A stretch of 14,744 bases of DNA, from assembly GCA_034004685.1 (NCBI GenBank), contig JAVEWG010000061.1:1-14744 (forward strand), read 5' to 3'. The stretch is from JAEUNX01 sp034004685 (GTDB lineage Bacteria; Pseudomonadota; Gammaproteobacteria; Burkholderiales; Rhodocyclaceae). A program made the position numbers and the translations under genes. The notes under the pieces were generated by a model. It worked only from the letters and a program-made list of their open reading frames with translations, was not told the DNA's origin and did no database searches. Shown piece after piece: positions 1 to 7,380 of this stretch (position 1 is its first letter; each line of letters starts with the position of its first letter).

Positions 1-77
1 CCTCTCGTCAAGCAATCCGGGAAACTTTCTTCAAAACCCCCCCTCTGCCCAACCCCCAACCACTCCGCTCAAATCAG

Positions 78-98
78 CGCCTCAGCAGCAGGGAGGCG
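78..98. repeat. Small inverted repeat near the predicted start of the leftward transcript
   Basis: Six-base arms CGCCTC (78-83) and GAGGCG (93-98) flank a 9-base loop. It lies just after the -10 box of the leftward promoter, so only part of it would be transcribed. No T run follows on either strand, so it is not an intrinsic terminator. It may be chance in GC-rich DNA. Confidence 0.35.
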
Positions 99-99
99 A

Positions 100-127
100 A
101 TTCTAACCACTACAGAAATCCTGTCAA
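100..127 (-). promoter_or_regulatory. Strong sigma70-type promoter pointing left (stable-RNA-like)
   Basis: On the minus strand there is a perfect -35 box TTGACA (complement of 122-127), a 16-bp spacer and a -10 box TAGAAT (complement of 100-105) that matches the consensus at five of six positions. Transcription would start near 93. The bases just upstream of -35 are AT-rich (AAATTTTG), like an UP element, and the bases after the -10 box are GC-rich, like the discriminator of stringently controlled rRNA and tRNA promoters. The driven gene lies beyond the left edge, so its identity, perhaps an rRNA, tRNA or ribosomal operon, is inference. Confidence 0.7.
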
Positions 128-151
128 CAAAATTTGAATCAAGGCCCCAAC

Positions 152-179
152 CCAACCAACCAACCAACCAACCAACCAA
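152..179. repeat. Tetranucleotide microsatellite, seven CCAA units
   Basis: Seven perfect tandem copies of CCAA (TTGG on the minus strand) occupy 28 bases, with an imperfect extra unit at 147-150. The array starts about 10 bases past the ccmI stop codon and ends about 24 bases upstream of the -35 box of the leftward promoter. Arrays of this kind are prone to slipped-strand length change. Here it lies outside any credible gene, so length changes would alter only spacing between ccmI and the promoter. Confidence 0.9.
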
Positions 180-189
180 CAACCGGACG

Positions 190-1434
190 TTACGGGCGAA
201 TCCCGTCTATGGTCAAAACAACATTCGAGGCATTTAGCGCTAGCGGATCGGACAGCCCTTCCAGATCACCAGGGGCGGGCATGGGGTTTCCGCTGTTGGA
301 TATCCGAGCACCCAGAACTATCCGGTCCGGGATCTGGCCCCCTTCCGCCATTGAGGTGGCACCGCTGAAATCAAACCTCACGGGCAGTTGGGCCACGGTG
401 TAGCGCAATGCCGCCAGAGGACGACCGCCTGCAGGGGGGCGGGCGAATACGAAAACCACATCCTCGGGCTTGGCCTTGTCGGCAAGGGCTGGAGCGAGAC
501 GAACCTCTCCCGTGATCGCCAAGACGTGGCTGGCGGTTGACGACACGAATGGGGCGGACGCCACTTCGGTCATGGGGGGCATCCCACCTTTCTTACGGGC
601 CTCCGCAATGCTCCCGCGGATGGCGCTGGCAAACTTCTCCTCCTCGGGCGGAACCTGAACCAGGATCGCCTCCCAATGACGGGCTGCAGCAACATAGTCT
701 GCCTTCTCGAAAGCCAGGGATCCCGCCAAAGCCAAGGCTTTGATATTACGGGGGTCCAACTCCAGGGCTCGGGCGATGGGTTTTTCGGGCGCACCGATCA
801 AGGTATTGCCGTTCGCCGCACCCATGGCATCTGCCCAATCCGCCTGGACCTGGGCATCATCGGGCATGAGTTCAGCCAGATGGCGGTAGGCAGCCACCGC
901 TTCATCGGCGCGACCAAGCATGGTGTAGGAGCGAGCGAGCATGGCCCACCCCTCTGGGTTGTTTGGATCCTTTTCCATGCGGGCAGCCAGGGTCGCCACC
1001 ATTTGATTGATTTGCTCGGGAGAGACCTCTTCGTGGGCACCGGCCACCTTGGATGGATCCAGGCCCTCTGGATTGCCCACCAACAAATAAAAGGCAGCTG
1101 CAGCCGCCGGCAGGCCAACGAGCACCGCCAGGGCCCAATTGCGGGCTCGATCCGACACCGGGCGGACGGCCTCATCACTGTTGTCCCGCAGGCCTTCCTC
1201 CAGGGCGCGACGCTCAAGCTCGTCCCGGGAGCTGGCATGGGTGGCCTCGCTCAAGCGACCGGCGGCCAGCTCCGAATCCAACTCCGCCAGCTGCTCCCGC
1301 AATACCGACAGCGCCGTCGCGACTTGATCTGCCCGATCGGCACTTACTTGGCGCCCCCATCCAAATAGCGGAGGCAGGACGAGCAGCAGCGCTCCGGCCA
1401 CCAACAAGGTGGCCAGCACAATAAAAGGGGTCAT
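190..1434 (-). CDS. ccmI: Cytochrome c maturation protein CcmI (CycH-like, TPR)
   Basis: The 414-residue protein fits CcmI, the apocytochrome c chaperone of the heme ligation complex with CcmF and CcmH. Residues 3-22 form a first membrane helix. A cytoplasmic, acidic and basic helical stretch follows (about 30-98), then a second membrane helix near 99-119. The rest should lie in the periplasm. Tetratricopeptide-like helices run from about 160 to 265 (for example the stretch around WAMLARSYTMLGRADEAV), and a separate beta-rich C-terminal domain follows from about 303. The family uses the TPR part to hold the C terminus of apocytochrome c. The start ATG overlaps the ccmH stop by four bases, which argues for translational coupling. 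It is the last gene of the operon. In E. coli this domain is fused to CcmH; here the two are separate genes. Confidence 0.93.
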   Translation of the reverse strand: MTPFIVLATLLVAGALLLVLPPLFGWGRQVSADRADQVATALSVLREQLAELDSELAAGRLSEATHASSRDELERRALEEGLRDNSDEAVRPVSDRARNWALAVLVGLPAAAAAFYLLVGNPEGLDPSKVAGAHEEVSPEQINQMVATLAARMEKDPNNPEGWAMLARSYTMLGRADEAVAAYRHLAELMPDDAQVQADWADAMGAANGNTLIGAPEKPIARALELDPRNIKALALAGSLAFEKADYVAAARHWEAILVQVPPEEEKFASAIRGSIAEARKKGGMPPMTEVASAPFVSSTASHVLAITGEVRLAPALADKAKPEDVVFVFARPPAGGRPLAALRYTVAQLPVRFDFSGATSMAEGGQIPDRIVLGARISNSGNPMPAPGDLEGLSDPLALNASNVVLTIDGIRP

Positions 1435-1916
1435 GGATGCTTCTCCGATTCGAGGGCAGTGGGCGTTTCACCCTGAAGCAGGGCTTGGGCGCGAGCATGT
1501 TCTTCTAGACTGAGAGCGGCGGCAGACTCGCGGCGCCGGGTCCTCAAACGCAGACCGAGCCCAATCAGACCGGCTGCCAGCAGAGCTGCCGGACCACCCC
1601 AAAGCAGCACAGTGATGCCCTTGACCGGGGGTTGGTAGAGAACGAAATCCCCATAACGGGCCACCATGTAATCTACGACCTCACCCTCGCTCTTGCCACT
1701 AGCCAGCTGCTCCCGCACCTGGGCGCGCAAGTCTTGAGCCAGCTCGGCATTGGATTCAGCGATGGACTGGTTCTGGCATACCAAACAGCGCAGAACCTCG
1801 GAAAGCTTGAGTACCCTGGCTTCCAAGGCCGGATCAGCGACTGCCGGGGAGGCCTGGCCTCCCTGGGCCAGCGGGGCCAACCCTAGGCACAGAATCAACA
1901 GACTTCGCTTGAGCAT
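1431..1916 (-). CDS. ccmH: Cytochrome c maturation protein CcmH (short form)
   Basis: This 161-residue protein is a short CcmH, a membrane-anchored periplasmic thiol oxidoreductase that acts on the CXXCH thiols of apocytochrome c. It has a signal-like N-terminal hydrophobic segment (about 5-19), the family motif LRCLVCQNQ with Cys44 and Cys47, a three-helix periplasmic domain containing YMVARYGDFVLYQPP, and a membrane helix near 103-123 followed by a basic cytoplasmic tail. The length matches stand-alone CcmH proteins and not the fused E. coli form. The ATG lies one base after the ccmG stop, and a GAGG ribosome binding site is embedded in the end of ccmG. The stop overlaps the ccmI start. Confidence 0.95.
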   Translation of the reverse strand: MLKRSLLILCLGLAPLAQGGQASPAVADPALEARVLKLSEVLRCLVCQNQSIAESNAELAQDLRAQVREQLASGKSEGEVVDYMVARYGDFVLYQPPVKGITVLLWGGPAALLAAGLIGLGLRLRTRRRESAAALSLEEHARAQALLQGETPTALESEKHP

Positions 1917-1917
1917 C

Positions 1918-2511
1918 TCAGACCTCGCCCTGAAGGGCTGCCACCTTGGGCAGGATCACATCCCGCAGCACTTCGGAGGTAACCGGTCCGATATGCTTGA
2001 GACGGATGACTCCCTTCTTGTCGATCAGGAAGGTCTCCGGCACCCCGTATACACCGAAATCAATCCCCACTCTGCCGTCCAGGTCCAGCACCGAGGTGAA
2101 ATAGGGATCCCCGTGGCTACCAAGCCACGCTCGGGCCCGCTCCAAGGCCAGGGCCAGCTCCTGACTAGCATCCAGCTTACGGCTATCGATGGCGCCATCA
2201 CCCCGTACTTCCTTGTAATTAAGACCCACCACGGGAACCAGGTTCTGGCGGGCCAAGGCCACCAGCACCGGATGCTCCTGACGACAAGCCACGCACCAGG
2301 AAGCCCAAACGTTGAGAAGCCATACCTGCCCTCGCATGTCCGCCAGAGCCAGTTTGCGCTGAGGATCGGTAAGCTGGGGCAGGGAAAAGGCGGGAGCGGG
2401 TTTATCGATGAGGGGCGAGGGCACCTCCCGGGGATTGAGCTTCAGGCCAAAGGCCAGAAAGCCCACCAGCAGGAGAAACAAGACGAGGGGAATGAGGAAC
2501 TTGGCTTTCAT
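1918..2511 (-). CDS. ccmG: Thiol:disulfide interchange protein CcmG/DsbE
   Basis: This is a 197-residue thioredoxin-like protein tethered to the inner membrane, which supplies reductant to CcmH or apocytochrome c in the periplasm. Residues 5-23 form the N-terminal anchor. The active site WCVAC contains Cys73 and Cys76 after the usual VWLLNVWAS strand. The cis-proline region VYGVPETFLID and the nearby acidic residues are typical of the DsbE group. I chose ATG at 2511; a TTG 15 bases upstream is possible but would add only a short polar extension. The gene begins about 21 bases after the ccmF stop, across a run of seven T. No CcdA or DsbD reductant supplier is encoded in the window, so it must be elsewhere. 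Confidence 0.94.
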   Translation of the reverse strand: MKAKFLIPLVLFLLLVGFLAFGLKLNPREVPSPLIDKPAPAFSLPQLTDPQRKLALADMRGQVWLLNVWASWCVACRQEHPVLVALARQNLVPVVGLNYKEVRGDGAIDSRKLDASQELALALERARAWLGSHGDPYFTSVLDLDGRVGIDFGVYGVPETFLIDKKGVIRLKHIGPVTSEVLRDVILPKVAALQGEV

Positions 2512-2532
2512 GGCGGCGGAACTCAAAAAAAC

Positions 2533-4506
2533 TCAGGCGGCGACGGAGGCTGACGCCACCGTGCTCTTGCGTTCTGCCAGCCGCCGATACCGGCGATCAG
2601 CGGCAGCCAGTACGCCCCCCGCCGCCATCATCAGACAACCGAACCAGATCCAGCTGATGAAGGGCTTATGGTAGAGACGTACGATCCAGGTCTGTTCGTC
2701 GATGGGCTCCCCCATGGAGGCATAGATGTCCCGCAGGGGGCCCACGTCCAGGGAAGCCTCGGTCATGGGCATACCCTGGGCACGGTAGATGCGTTTTTCC
2801 GGATGAAGGGTGGCCACCGCTCGGCCGTCCCGGCTGACCAGCAAGTCGGCCCGGGCGGCGGAATAATTAGGGCCGGGCGCGTCGGCGATGGATTTCAGGG
2901 TGAAGCTGTAGCCTGCCAGCTGGGCCACGTCGCCGGGACGCATTTTCACGTCCACATTGGATTCCAGGCCCTTTACCAGGGTGACACCGATGATGAAGAC
3001 GCCAATTCCCAAGTGGGCCAGCCACATCCCCCACCAGGCGAGGGGAATCCCCCGCAAGCGGTTGGCAGTCGCCACGCCGGGGCGCTCTGCCAGCCGTTGG
3101 CGCAAAAGCTGACCGCTGGCAATCACGACCCAGGCAGCCATGGCCAAACCCAGCACGACCCGCCAACTCATCACCCCGATGATCCAGGCCAGCAACACTC
3201 CGATGGCCACGCTGGACCCCAGGCCCGGCGCCACCTGACGCGCCAGGGCTGGCAAGTCATGGCCCTTCCAGCGGATAAAGGGACCAATCGCCATGAGGAC
3301 CACCACCGGCACCATCAAGGGTAGGAACACCGCCTCAAAGTAAGGCGGCCCAACTGAAATCTTGCCCAGCCCCAGGGCATCCAGGAACAATGGATAGAGG
3401 GTACCCAGCAGAACCGAGGCAGCCACCACGCAAAGCAGTACGTTATTCACCAGCAGCGCAGTTTCCCGGGATACCCCGGCAAAGCTACCGCCTCCTGCCA
3501 AAGACGGGGCTCGCCAGGCAAACAGCAGGAGAGACACCCCGATCACCAGCACCAAGAGCGCCAGGATGAACAAGCCCCGCCGGGGATCAGTGGCAAAGGC
3601 ATGCACCGAGGTCAGAACCCCGGAGCGGACCAGGAAGGTGCCAAGCAACGATAGGGAGAACGCCGCGATGGCCAATAAAACGGTCCAGTTCTTGAACGCC
3701 CCCCGCTTTTCCGTCACCGCCAGGGAGTGGATCAGGGCGGTGCCCACCAACCATGGCATGAAGGATGCGTTCTCCACCGGGTCCCAGAACCACCAGCCGC
3801 CCCAGCCCAGCTCGTAGTAGGCCCAACCAGCTCCCACGGCGATCCCCAGGGTCAGGAAGATCCATGCCACCGTGGTCCACGGTCTCGACCAACGGGCCCA
3901 GGCCGCATCCAGCCGACCCGCCAGCAAGGCTGCGATGGCGAAGGCAAAGGCCACCGAGAAGCCCACGTAACCCATGTATAGGAGCGGCGGGTGGATGATC
4001 ATGCCCGGATCCTGCAGCAGAGGGTTCAGGTCGCGGCCCTGTTCCGCACCCGGGATCAATCGCTCGAAGGGATTGGAGGTAATCAACAGAAAAGCCAGGA
4101 AACCAACACTGACGCAGCCCAGCACCCCCAGCACCCGGGCTGCGAAAACCTCCGGCAGATGGCGCGAAAAGACCGTTACCGCCACCGTCCACCCTGCCAG
4201 GATCAAGGCCCACAGCAGGAGCGAGCCCTCGTGGCTGCCCCACACCGCAGTGATCTTGTAATAGGCCGGCGTGGCGGTATTGGAGTGGCTCGCCACGTAT
4301 TCCACCGAAAAATCGTTGGCCAGAAAGGCCCAGGTCAACGCCCCGAAGGCCAAGGCGATGAACACGAACTGGCCCTGGGCTGCTGGCCGAGCCACCGCCA
4401 TCAGGGCCGGGCGGTTACGGCTGGCACCGACGAGGGGCAATAAAGCCTGGATGAGCGCCATGAAAAACGCCAGGATGAGGGCGAAATGACCGAGTTCTGG
4501 AATCAT
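2533..4506 (-). CDS. ccmF: Heme lyase subunit CcmF
   Basis: The 657-residue multi-spanning membrane protein matches CcmF, which takes heme from CcmE and with CcmH and CcmI joins it to apocytochrome c in the periplasm. The tryptophan-rich heme-handling (WWD) motif is intact around residues 235-253 (WGGWWFWDPVENASFMPWL). Four family histidines can be placed by context: His172 (MIIHPPLLYMGY) and His302 (LTSVHAFATDP) as the external pair, His498 (MWLAHLG) as a transmembrane heme ligand, and His260 just after the WWD segment. A large periplasmic domain lies near 510-610, before the last membrane helix. The length is normal for the family. The ATG overlaps the ccmE stop by four bases. Confidence 0.97.
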   Translation of the reverse strand: MIPELGHFALILAFFMALIQALLPLVGASRNRPALMAVARPAAQGQFVFIALAFGALTWAFLANDFSVEYVASHSNTATPAYYKITAVWGSHEGSLLLWALILAGWTVAVTVFSRHLPEVFAARVLGVLGCVSVGFLAFLLITSNPFERLIPGAEQGRDLNPLLQDPGMIIHPPLLYMGYVGFSVAFAFAIAALLAGRLDAAWARWSRPWTTVAWIFLTLGIAVGAGWAYYELGWGGWWFWDPVENASFMPWLVGTALIHSLAVTEKRGAFKNWTVLLAIAAFSLSLLGTFLVRSGVLTSVHAFATDPRRGLFILALLVLVIGVSLLLFAWRAPSLAGGGSFAGVSRETALLVNNVLLCVVAASVLLGTLYPLFLDALGLGKISVGPPYFEAVFLPLMVPVVVLMAIGPFIRWKGHDLPALARQVAPGLGSSVAIGVLLAWIIGVMSWRVVLGLAMAAWVVIASGQLLRQRLAERPGVATANRLRGIPLAWWGMWLAHLGIGVFIIGVTLVKGLESNVDVKMRPGDVAQLAGYSFTLKSIADAPGPNYSAARADLLVSRDGRAVATLHPEKRIYRAQGMPMTEASLDVGPLRDIYASMGEPIDEQTWIVRLYHKPFISWIWFGCLMMAAGGVLAAADRRYRRLAERKSTVASASVAA

Positions 4507-4949
4507 TGCTTCACCGTCCGGGCTGCTTCATGGGCCTTGTCCACCGCGTGCTGAGCTTCCGGCGGCATGTAGTTTTCGTCGTGCTTGGCCAATACTTCAG
4601 AAGCCTCGAAGGAGCCGTCGGCCGCCAGCTTGCCCTGCACCACCGCCCCTTTGCCCTCCTTGAAAAGGTCAGGCAAGGGGCCCTTGTAGGTAACCGGGAT
4701 GCGCTTGGCGGTATCGGTAACCACGAAGCGGACAGTGATGCCGTCGGCTAGGCGCTCAATGGAGCCGCCCTCCACCAGTCCGCCGATGCGGAAGGTTCGG
4801 CCGGTGGGCGCCTTGCCCTCGGCCACCTCGGTGGGGGTATGGAAGAACACCAGGTTCTGTTGAAAGGCGGAGAGCACCAAAGCTGCCGCGCCACCCAACA
4901 AGGCAATGCCGGCGATGATCAGGATGAGGCGTTTCTGACGGGGTTTCAT
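4503..4949 (-). CDS. ccmE: Periplasmic heme chaperone CcmE
   Basis: The 148-residue protein has the CcmE plan: a short basic N terminus, one membrane anchor (about 8-28), and a beta-barrel OB-fold domain in the periplasm. The heme-binding motif VLAKHDENYMPPE is complete. His123 is the residue expected to bind heme covalently, and Tyr127 is the usual axial ligand. The C-terminal tail (about 130-148) is flexible and charged. CcmE receives heme from CcmC, is released by the CcmAB ATPase and delivers heme to CcmF. The start at 4949 overlaps the ccmD stop by four bases; the open frame extends upstream, but the anchor begins right after this ATG. Confidence 0.97.
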   Translation of the reverse strand: MKPRQKRLILIIAGIALLGGAAALVLSAFQQNLVFFHTPTEVAEGKAPTGRTFRIGGLVEGGSIERLADGITVRFVVTDTAKRIPVTYKGPLPDLFKEGKGAVVQGKLAADGSFEASEVLAKHDENYMPPEAQHAVDKAHEAARTVKQ

Positions 4950-5158
4950 GAATTCTCGGGGCTCTCGAAGGTTGGGCGGAGATCGCGGGGCATGGCGGCG
5001 CGGCGCAGGCGCTGAAGCCGGAACAGAGTGAGCTTCCGACGACGAACGACCTGAAAGAGTTCCAGCGCCACCATCAGCACGGTCACGCCATAGGAGCCCC
5101 ACACGTAGAAGCCGGCGCCCCCCATGGCCCAGAAGTTCGCCCAGGATTCCCAGTTCAT
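4946..5158 (-). CDS. ccmD: Heme exporter protein CcmD
   Basis: This small 70-residue protein carries the CcmD hallmarks: a single membrane helix near 14-37 containing FYVWGSYGVT and ALEL, then a strongly basic cytoplasmic tail (VVRRRKLTLF and RLRR). In the family CcmD stabilises the CcmC-CcmE complex and helps release holo-CcmE with CcmAB. The start chosen is the ATG that overlaps the ccmC stop by four bases. The frame is open for a further 28 codons upstream, but that part has no resemblance to CcmD. Its stop overlaps the ccmE start. Confidence 0.92.
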   Translation of the reverse strand: MNWESWANFWAMGGAGFYVWGSYGVTVLMVALELFQVVRRRKLTLFRLQRLRRAAMPRDLRPTFESPENS

Positions 5159-5919
5159 GCGCCGCCCTCCAGGCTGGCCAACTCCGCCACCACCCAATCG
5201 GCGTGACGCTCCCGCTCCAGGATCAGGCTGCGCACCCGCCACAGCGCCACGGCAACGCTATAGGCCCATGCGGCCAGGGCCATGACAAGCATTCCCAGAA
5301 GCATGGTGGTGGCCATGCTGGGGGCTTTGGTCAGACTAACCGACGCCCCTTGGTGGAGGGTATTCCACCACTTCACGGAAAAATAAATGATCGGGACGTT
5401 CACCACACCCACCAAAGCCAGGATGGCACCGGCCTTGTCTCCCCGGCGCGGATCGTCAATGGCCTCGGTCAGGGCAATGTAGCCGAAGTACAGGAACAGC
5501 AGCAGCAACTGGGAGGTCAATCGCGCATCCCACACCCAGTAGGCGCCCCAGGTCGGCTTGCCCCACAGGGCGCCAGTCCATAGCGCCACGAAACAGAACA
5601 TGGCGCCGGTGGGGGCCAGGGCCCGAGCCAGCAGGGCCGACAACCGGGTATTGAAGACCAGGCCCACGGCAGACCAGAAAGCCATCACCAGATAAATGAA
5701 CATGCTCATCCAAGCGGCGGGGACGTGGATGAAAATCACCCGATAGACCTCTCCCTGAGTCGCGTCAGTGGGCGCCACGAAGAAACTCAGCCACAGCCCT
5801 AACAGACACAAGGCCAAGGCAGCGGCGGCAAACCGGGGGGCCAACCGGCCAGCCAGGGGATAGAAAGTACTCGGAGCGGCGTAGTAGAACCAGTTCAGGC
5901 CGCGGGGTTTGTCACTCAT
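5155..5919 (-). CDS. ccmC: Heme exporter/heme handling protein CcmC
   Basis: The 254-residue protein has six predicted membrane helices and matches CcmC, which presents heme to CcmE at the periplasmic side. The tryptophan-rich motif lies at about 124-135 (WGAYWVWDARLT). His65 (FIHVPAAW) and His189 (WNTLHQG) are in the expected heme-ligand positions. Tyr127 stands where the E. coli protein, as I recall it, has tryptophan. The start at 5919 gives the normal short N terminus; an ATG 18 codons upstream is in frame but adds a stretch with no family resemblance. The upstream gap to ccmB is the largest inside the ccm operon. Confidence 0.95.
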   Translation of the reverse strand: MSDKPRGLNWFYYAAPSTFYPLAGRLAPRFAAAALALCLLGLWLSFFVAPTDATQGEVYRVIFIHVPAAWMSMFIYLVMAFWSAVGLVFNTRLSALLARALAPTGAMFCFVALWTGALWGKPTWGAYWVWDARLTSQLLLLFLYFGYIALTEAIDDPRRGDKAGAILALVGVVNVPIIYFSVKWWNTLHQGASVSLTKAPSMATTMLLGMLVMALAAWAYSVAVALWRVRSLILERERHADWVVAELASLEGGA

Positions 5920-5948
5920 CGGTCTCAGGAATCTCTCATGGTATGGTC

Positions 5949-5980
5949 GGACCACCGGTCCAATGCCCGGCAAGCGCCGG
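5949..5980. repeat. Two adjacent small hairpins between ccmB and ccmC
   Basis: The 76-base ccmB-ccmC gap contains two back-to-back inverted repeats: GGACC/GGTCC (5949-5953 and 5957-5961, loop of 3) and CCGGC/GCCGG (5967-5971 and 5976-5980, loop of 4). No T run follows, so neither is an intrinsic terminator. They could stabilise or punctuate the polycistronic RNA, but the stems are short. Confidence 0.4.
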
Positions 5981-5995
5981 ATTGTGCTCGCTTCC

Positions 5996-6664
5996 TCATT
6001 CCACTGCTACCCGCAAAGCGGCGCTGCAGGCCCAGGGCGCCAGCACCAGGGCCCCCAGGGCGCCCCCCCCAAGCAGCAGCAGATGGGCCGCCGCCCCAGT
6101 ACCGGAGAGGTGCGCCTCCACTGCACCCGCACCGAAGATCAGCACCGGCACAAAAAGGGGCAGCACCAGCAGCGCCAGCAACATGCCGCCACCCCGCAGG
6201 CCAAGGGTCAGAGCTGCCCCCACCGCCCCCAACAGGGACAGCATAGGCGTGCCGAGGGCCAACGATAGGCACAGCACCCCCAAGGCACTTTGTTCCATGT
6301 CAAACAGCAGCCCCAGCCCCGGTGCCGCCAACACCAAGGGCAGGCAGGTCGTGAGCCAGTAGGCCAGAATTTTGGCCAGCACCCACAGCACCGTTGGCTC
6401 CGGAGAGAGAAGAAGTTGCTCCAGGCTGCCGTCGGCGTGATCCTGGCCGAAGAGGCGGTGGAGTGAAAGCAGGGTGGCCAGGAGCGCTGCCACCCACAGC
6501 ACGCCCGGGGCAATCGCCCGCAGCTGGTTAGGCTCGGCGCCCACCCCGAAGGGAAACAGACAAGCCACGATAACGAAAAACCCGAGGGTCACCAGCACAT
6601 CGGCCCGACCGCGCCAGGCGAGCAGCAGATCCCGCCGCAGTACCGCGAGAAAAGGGCTCAGCAT
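5996..6664 (-). CDS. ccmB: Heme exporter membrane subunit CcmB
   Basis: This 222-residue, very hydrophobic protein with about six membrane helices fits CcmB, the permease half of the CcmAB transporter that uses ATP to release heme-loaded CcmE from CcmC and CcmD. The N terminus (FLAVLRRDLLLAWRGRAD) and the stretch FGQDHADGSLEQLLLSP, the cytoplasmic loop that contacts the ATPase, are characteristic. The frame is open far upstream over ccmA, but the ATG at 6664 gives the family N terminus and a seven-base overlap with the ccmA stop, consistent with translational coupling. Confidence 0.95.
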   Translation of the reverse strand: MLSPFLAVLRRDLLLAWRGRADVLVTLGFFVIVACLFPFGVGAEPNQLRAIAPGVLWVAALLATLLSLHRLFGQDHADGSLEQLLLSPEPTVLWVLAKILAYWLTTCLPLVLAAPGLGLLFDMEQSALGVLCLSLALGTPMLSLLGAVGAALTLGLRGGGMLLALLVLPLFVPVLIFGAGAVEAHLSGTGAAAHLLLLGGGALGALVLAPWACSAALRVAVE

Positions 6665-7284
6665 GCGACGTCCTTGAGGTCGAGAATCCGCAGCGACGTG
6701 GCGAAAGCCACATCCTGGTGGGTGGTGAGCAGCACGATTCCGCCCCCTCGAGCATGGGCATCCAGGGTGGCGGCAAGGTCGGTCACGGCTCCTACGTCCA
6801 GAGCGTTGAAAGGCTCGTCCAGCACCCACAGACGCCGACCACCCGCCAGGAACAGGCGGGCCAGCCCCACCCGACGCCTTTGGCCCTGGGACAAAACCCG
6901 GCAAGGCAGATCCAACTGTCTTCCCAACCCGATCCGCTCCAGGGCGGCAACACAAGCTTCCGTGCTGACGGGGTCGCCCCCAGCCGCGGTGGCAAAGCGC
7001 AAGTTTTCCAGGGGAGAAAGAAGATCGTTGAGGGCCGCCGCGTGGCCAATGTAAAGCAGATCACGGTGGTGATGCTCCCGGTCACGCTGGACCGGCTTGC
7101 CCAACCAACGCACTTCCCCCGCCTCCGGCGCCAACAGACCACAGGCGATTCTCAGCAGGCTGGTCTTGCCAACCCCATTGGGCCCCAGCACCCGGACCAG
7201 TTCGCCCCCTCGCAGGGTCGCGCTCAGGCCCCGAAACAGCAGGCGATCCCCCCTCAGGCAGGCGAGTTCTTGGATTTCAAGCAT
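6658..7284 (-). CDS. ccmA: Heme exporter ATP-binding subunit CcmA
   Basis: This is a 208-residue ABC ATPase. It has Walker A GPNGVGKT (34-41), the signature LSQGQ (131-135), Walker B LWVLDEP (152-158) and the switch histidine in TTHQ (His189). The order ATPase, CcmB permease, CcmC and CcmD identifies it as CcmA. An in-frame stop lies 12 bases upstream of the ATG, so the start is secure, but the ribosome binding site is poor. It is the first gene of the ccm operon, about 100 bases past the atp terminator. No convincing promoter is visible before it. Confidence 0.96.
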   Translation of the reverse strand: MLEIQELACLRGDRLLFRGLSATLRGGELVRVLGPNGVGKTSLLRIACGLLAPEAGEVRWLGKPVQRDREHHHRDLLYIGHAAALNDLLSPLENLRFATAAGGDPVSTEACVAALERIGLGRQLDLPCRVLSQGQRRRVGLARLFLAGGRRLWVLDEPFNALDVGAVTDLAATLDAHARGGGIVLLTTHQDVAFATSLRILDLKDVAC

Positions 7285-7380
7285 GGGTCGGATTCAACCA
7301 CAAGGTGTTGGCCAGGACCATCACCGAAATCAAACCTGGGCCAGGCCAGGCGATCCGCGGGAAGGGCTTTGGTCCCATCC
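7285..7380 (-). promoter_or_regulatory. ccmA leader, promoter not evident
   Basis: This short stretch separates the atp terminator from ccmA. The best -35-like hexamer on the minus strand (TTGATT, around 7330) has no good -10 box at 16-18 bp. The ccm operon therefore either uses a weak or activator-dependent promoter here, depends on read-through of the atp terminator, or is driven by a promoter inside atpC. Confidence 0.3.

Larger units (their letters stand above)
1..189. other. Gene-free region downstream of ccmI
   Basis: No believable coding sequence is present between the ccmI stop and the left edge. Reading leftward from ccmI, the region holds a CCAA/TTGG microsatellite, an AT-rich stretch, a strong sigma70-type promoter and a C/G-rich leader that continues off the window. 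A second TTGACG hexamer on the minus strand (complement of 6-11) could be the -35 box of another leftward promoter, but its -10 box would lie outside the window. I see no intrinsic terminator for the ccm operon here, so ccm transcripts may run into whatever lies to the left. Confidence 0.7.

Noticed and set aside
78..98. Inverted repeat as a terminator for the ccm operon
   Set aside because: No T tract follows on the minus strand, and it straddles the predicted start region of a strong promoter.
134..403. 89-codon plus-strand frame starting with NQPTNQPTNQ repeats
   Set aside because: The repeats are just the CCAA microsatellite in translation, and the rest is antisense to the end of ccmI. 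There is no ribosome binding site or family resemblance.
1053..1424. Proline-rich plus-strand frame opposite ccmI
   Set aside because: Low-complexity antisense translation of GC-rich ccmI; no start signals.
2525..2531. Seven-A run between ccmF and ccmG as a frameshift or phase-variation site
   Set aside because: It lies in the short non-coding gap after the ccmF stop and before the preferred ccmG ATG, so slippage there would not alter either protein.
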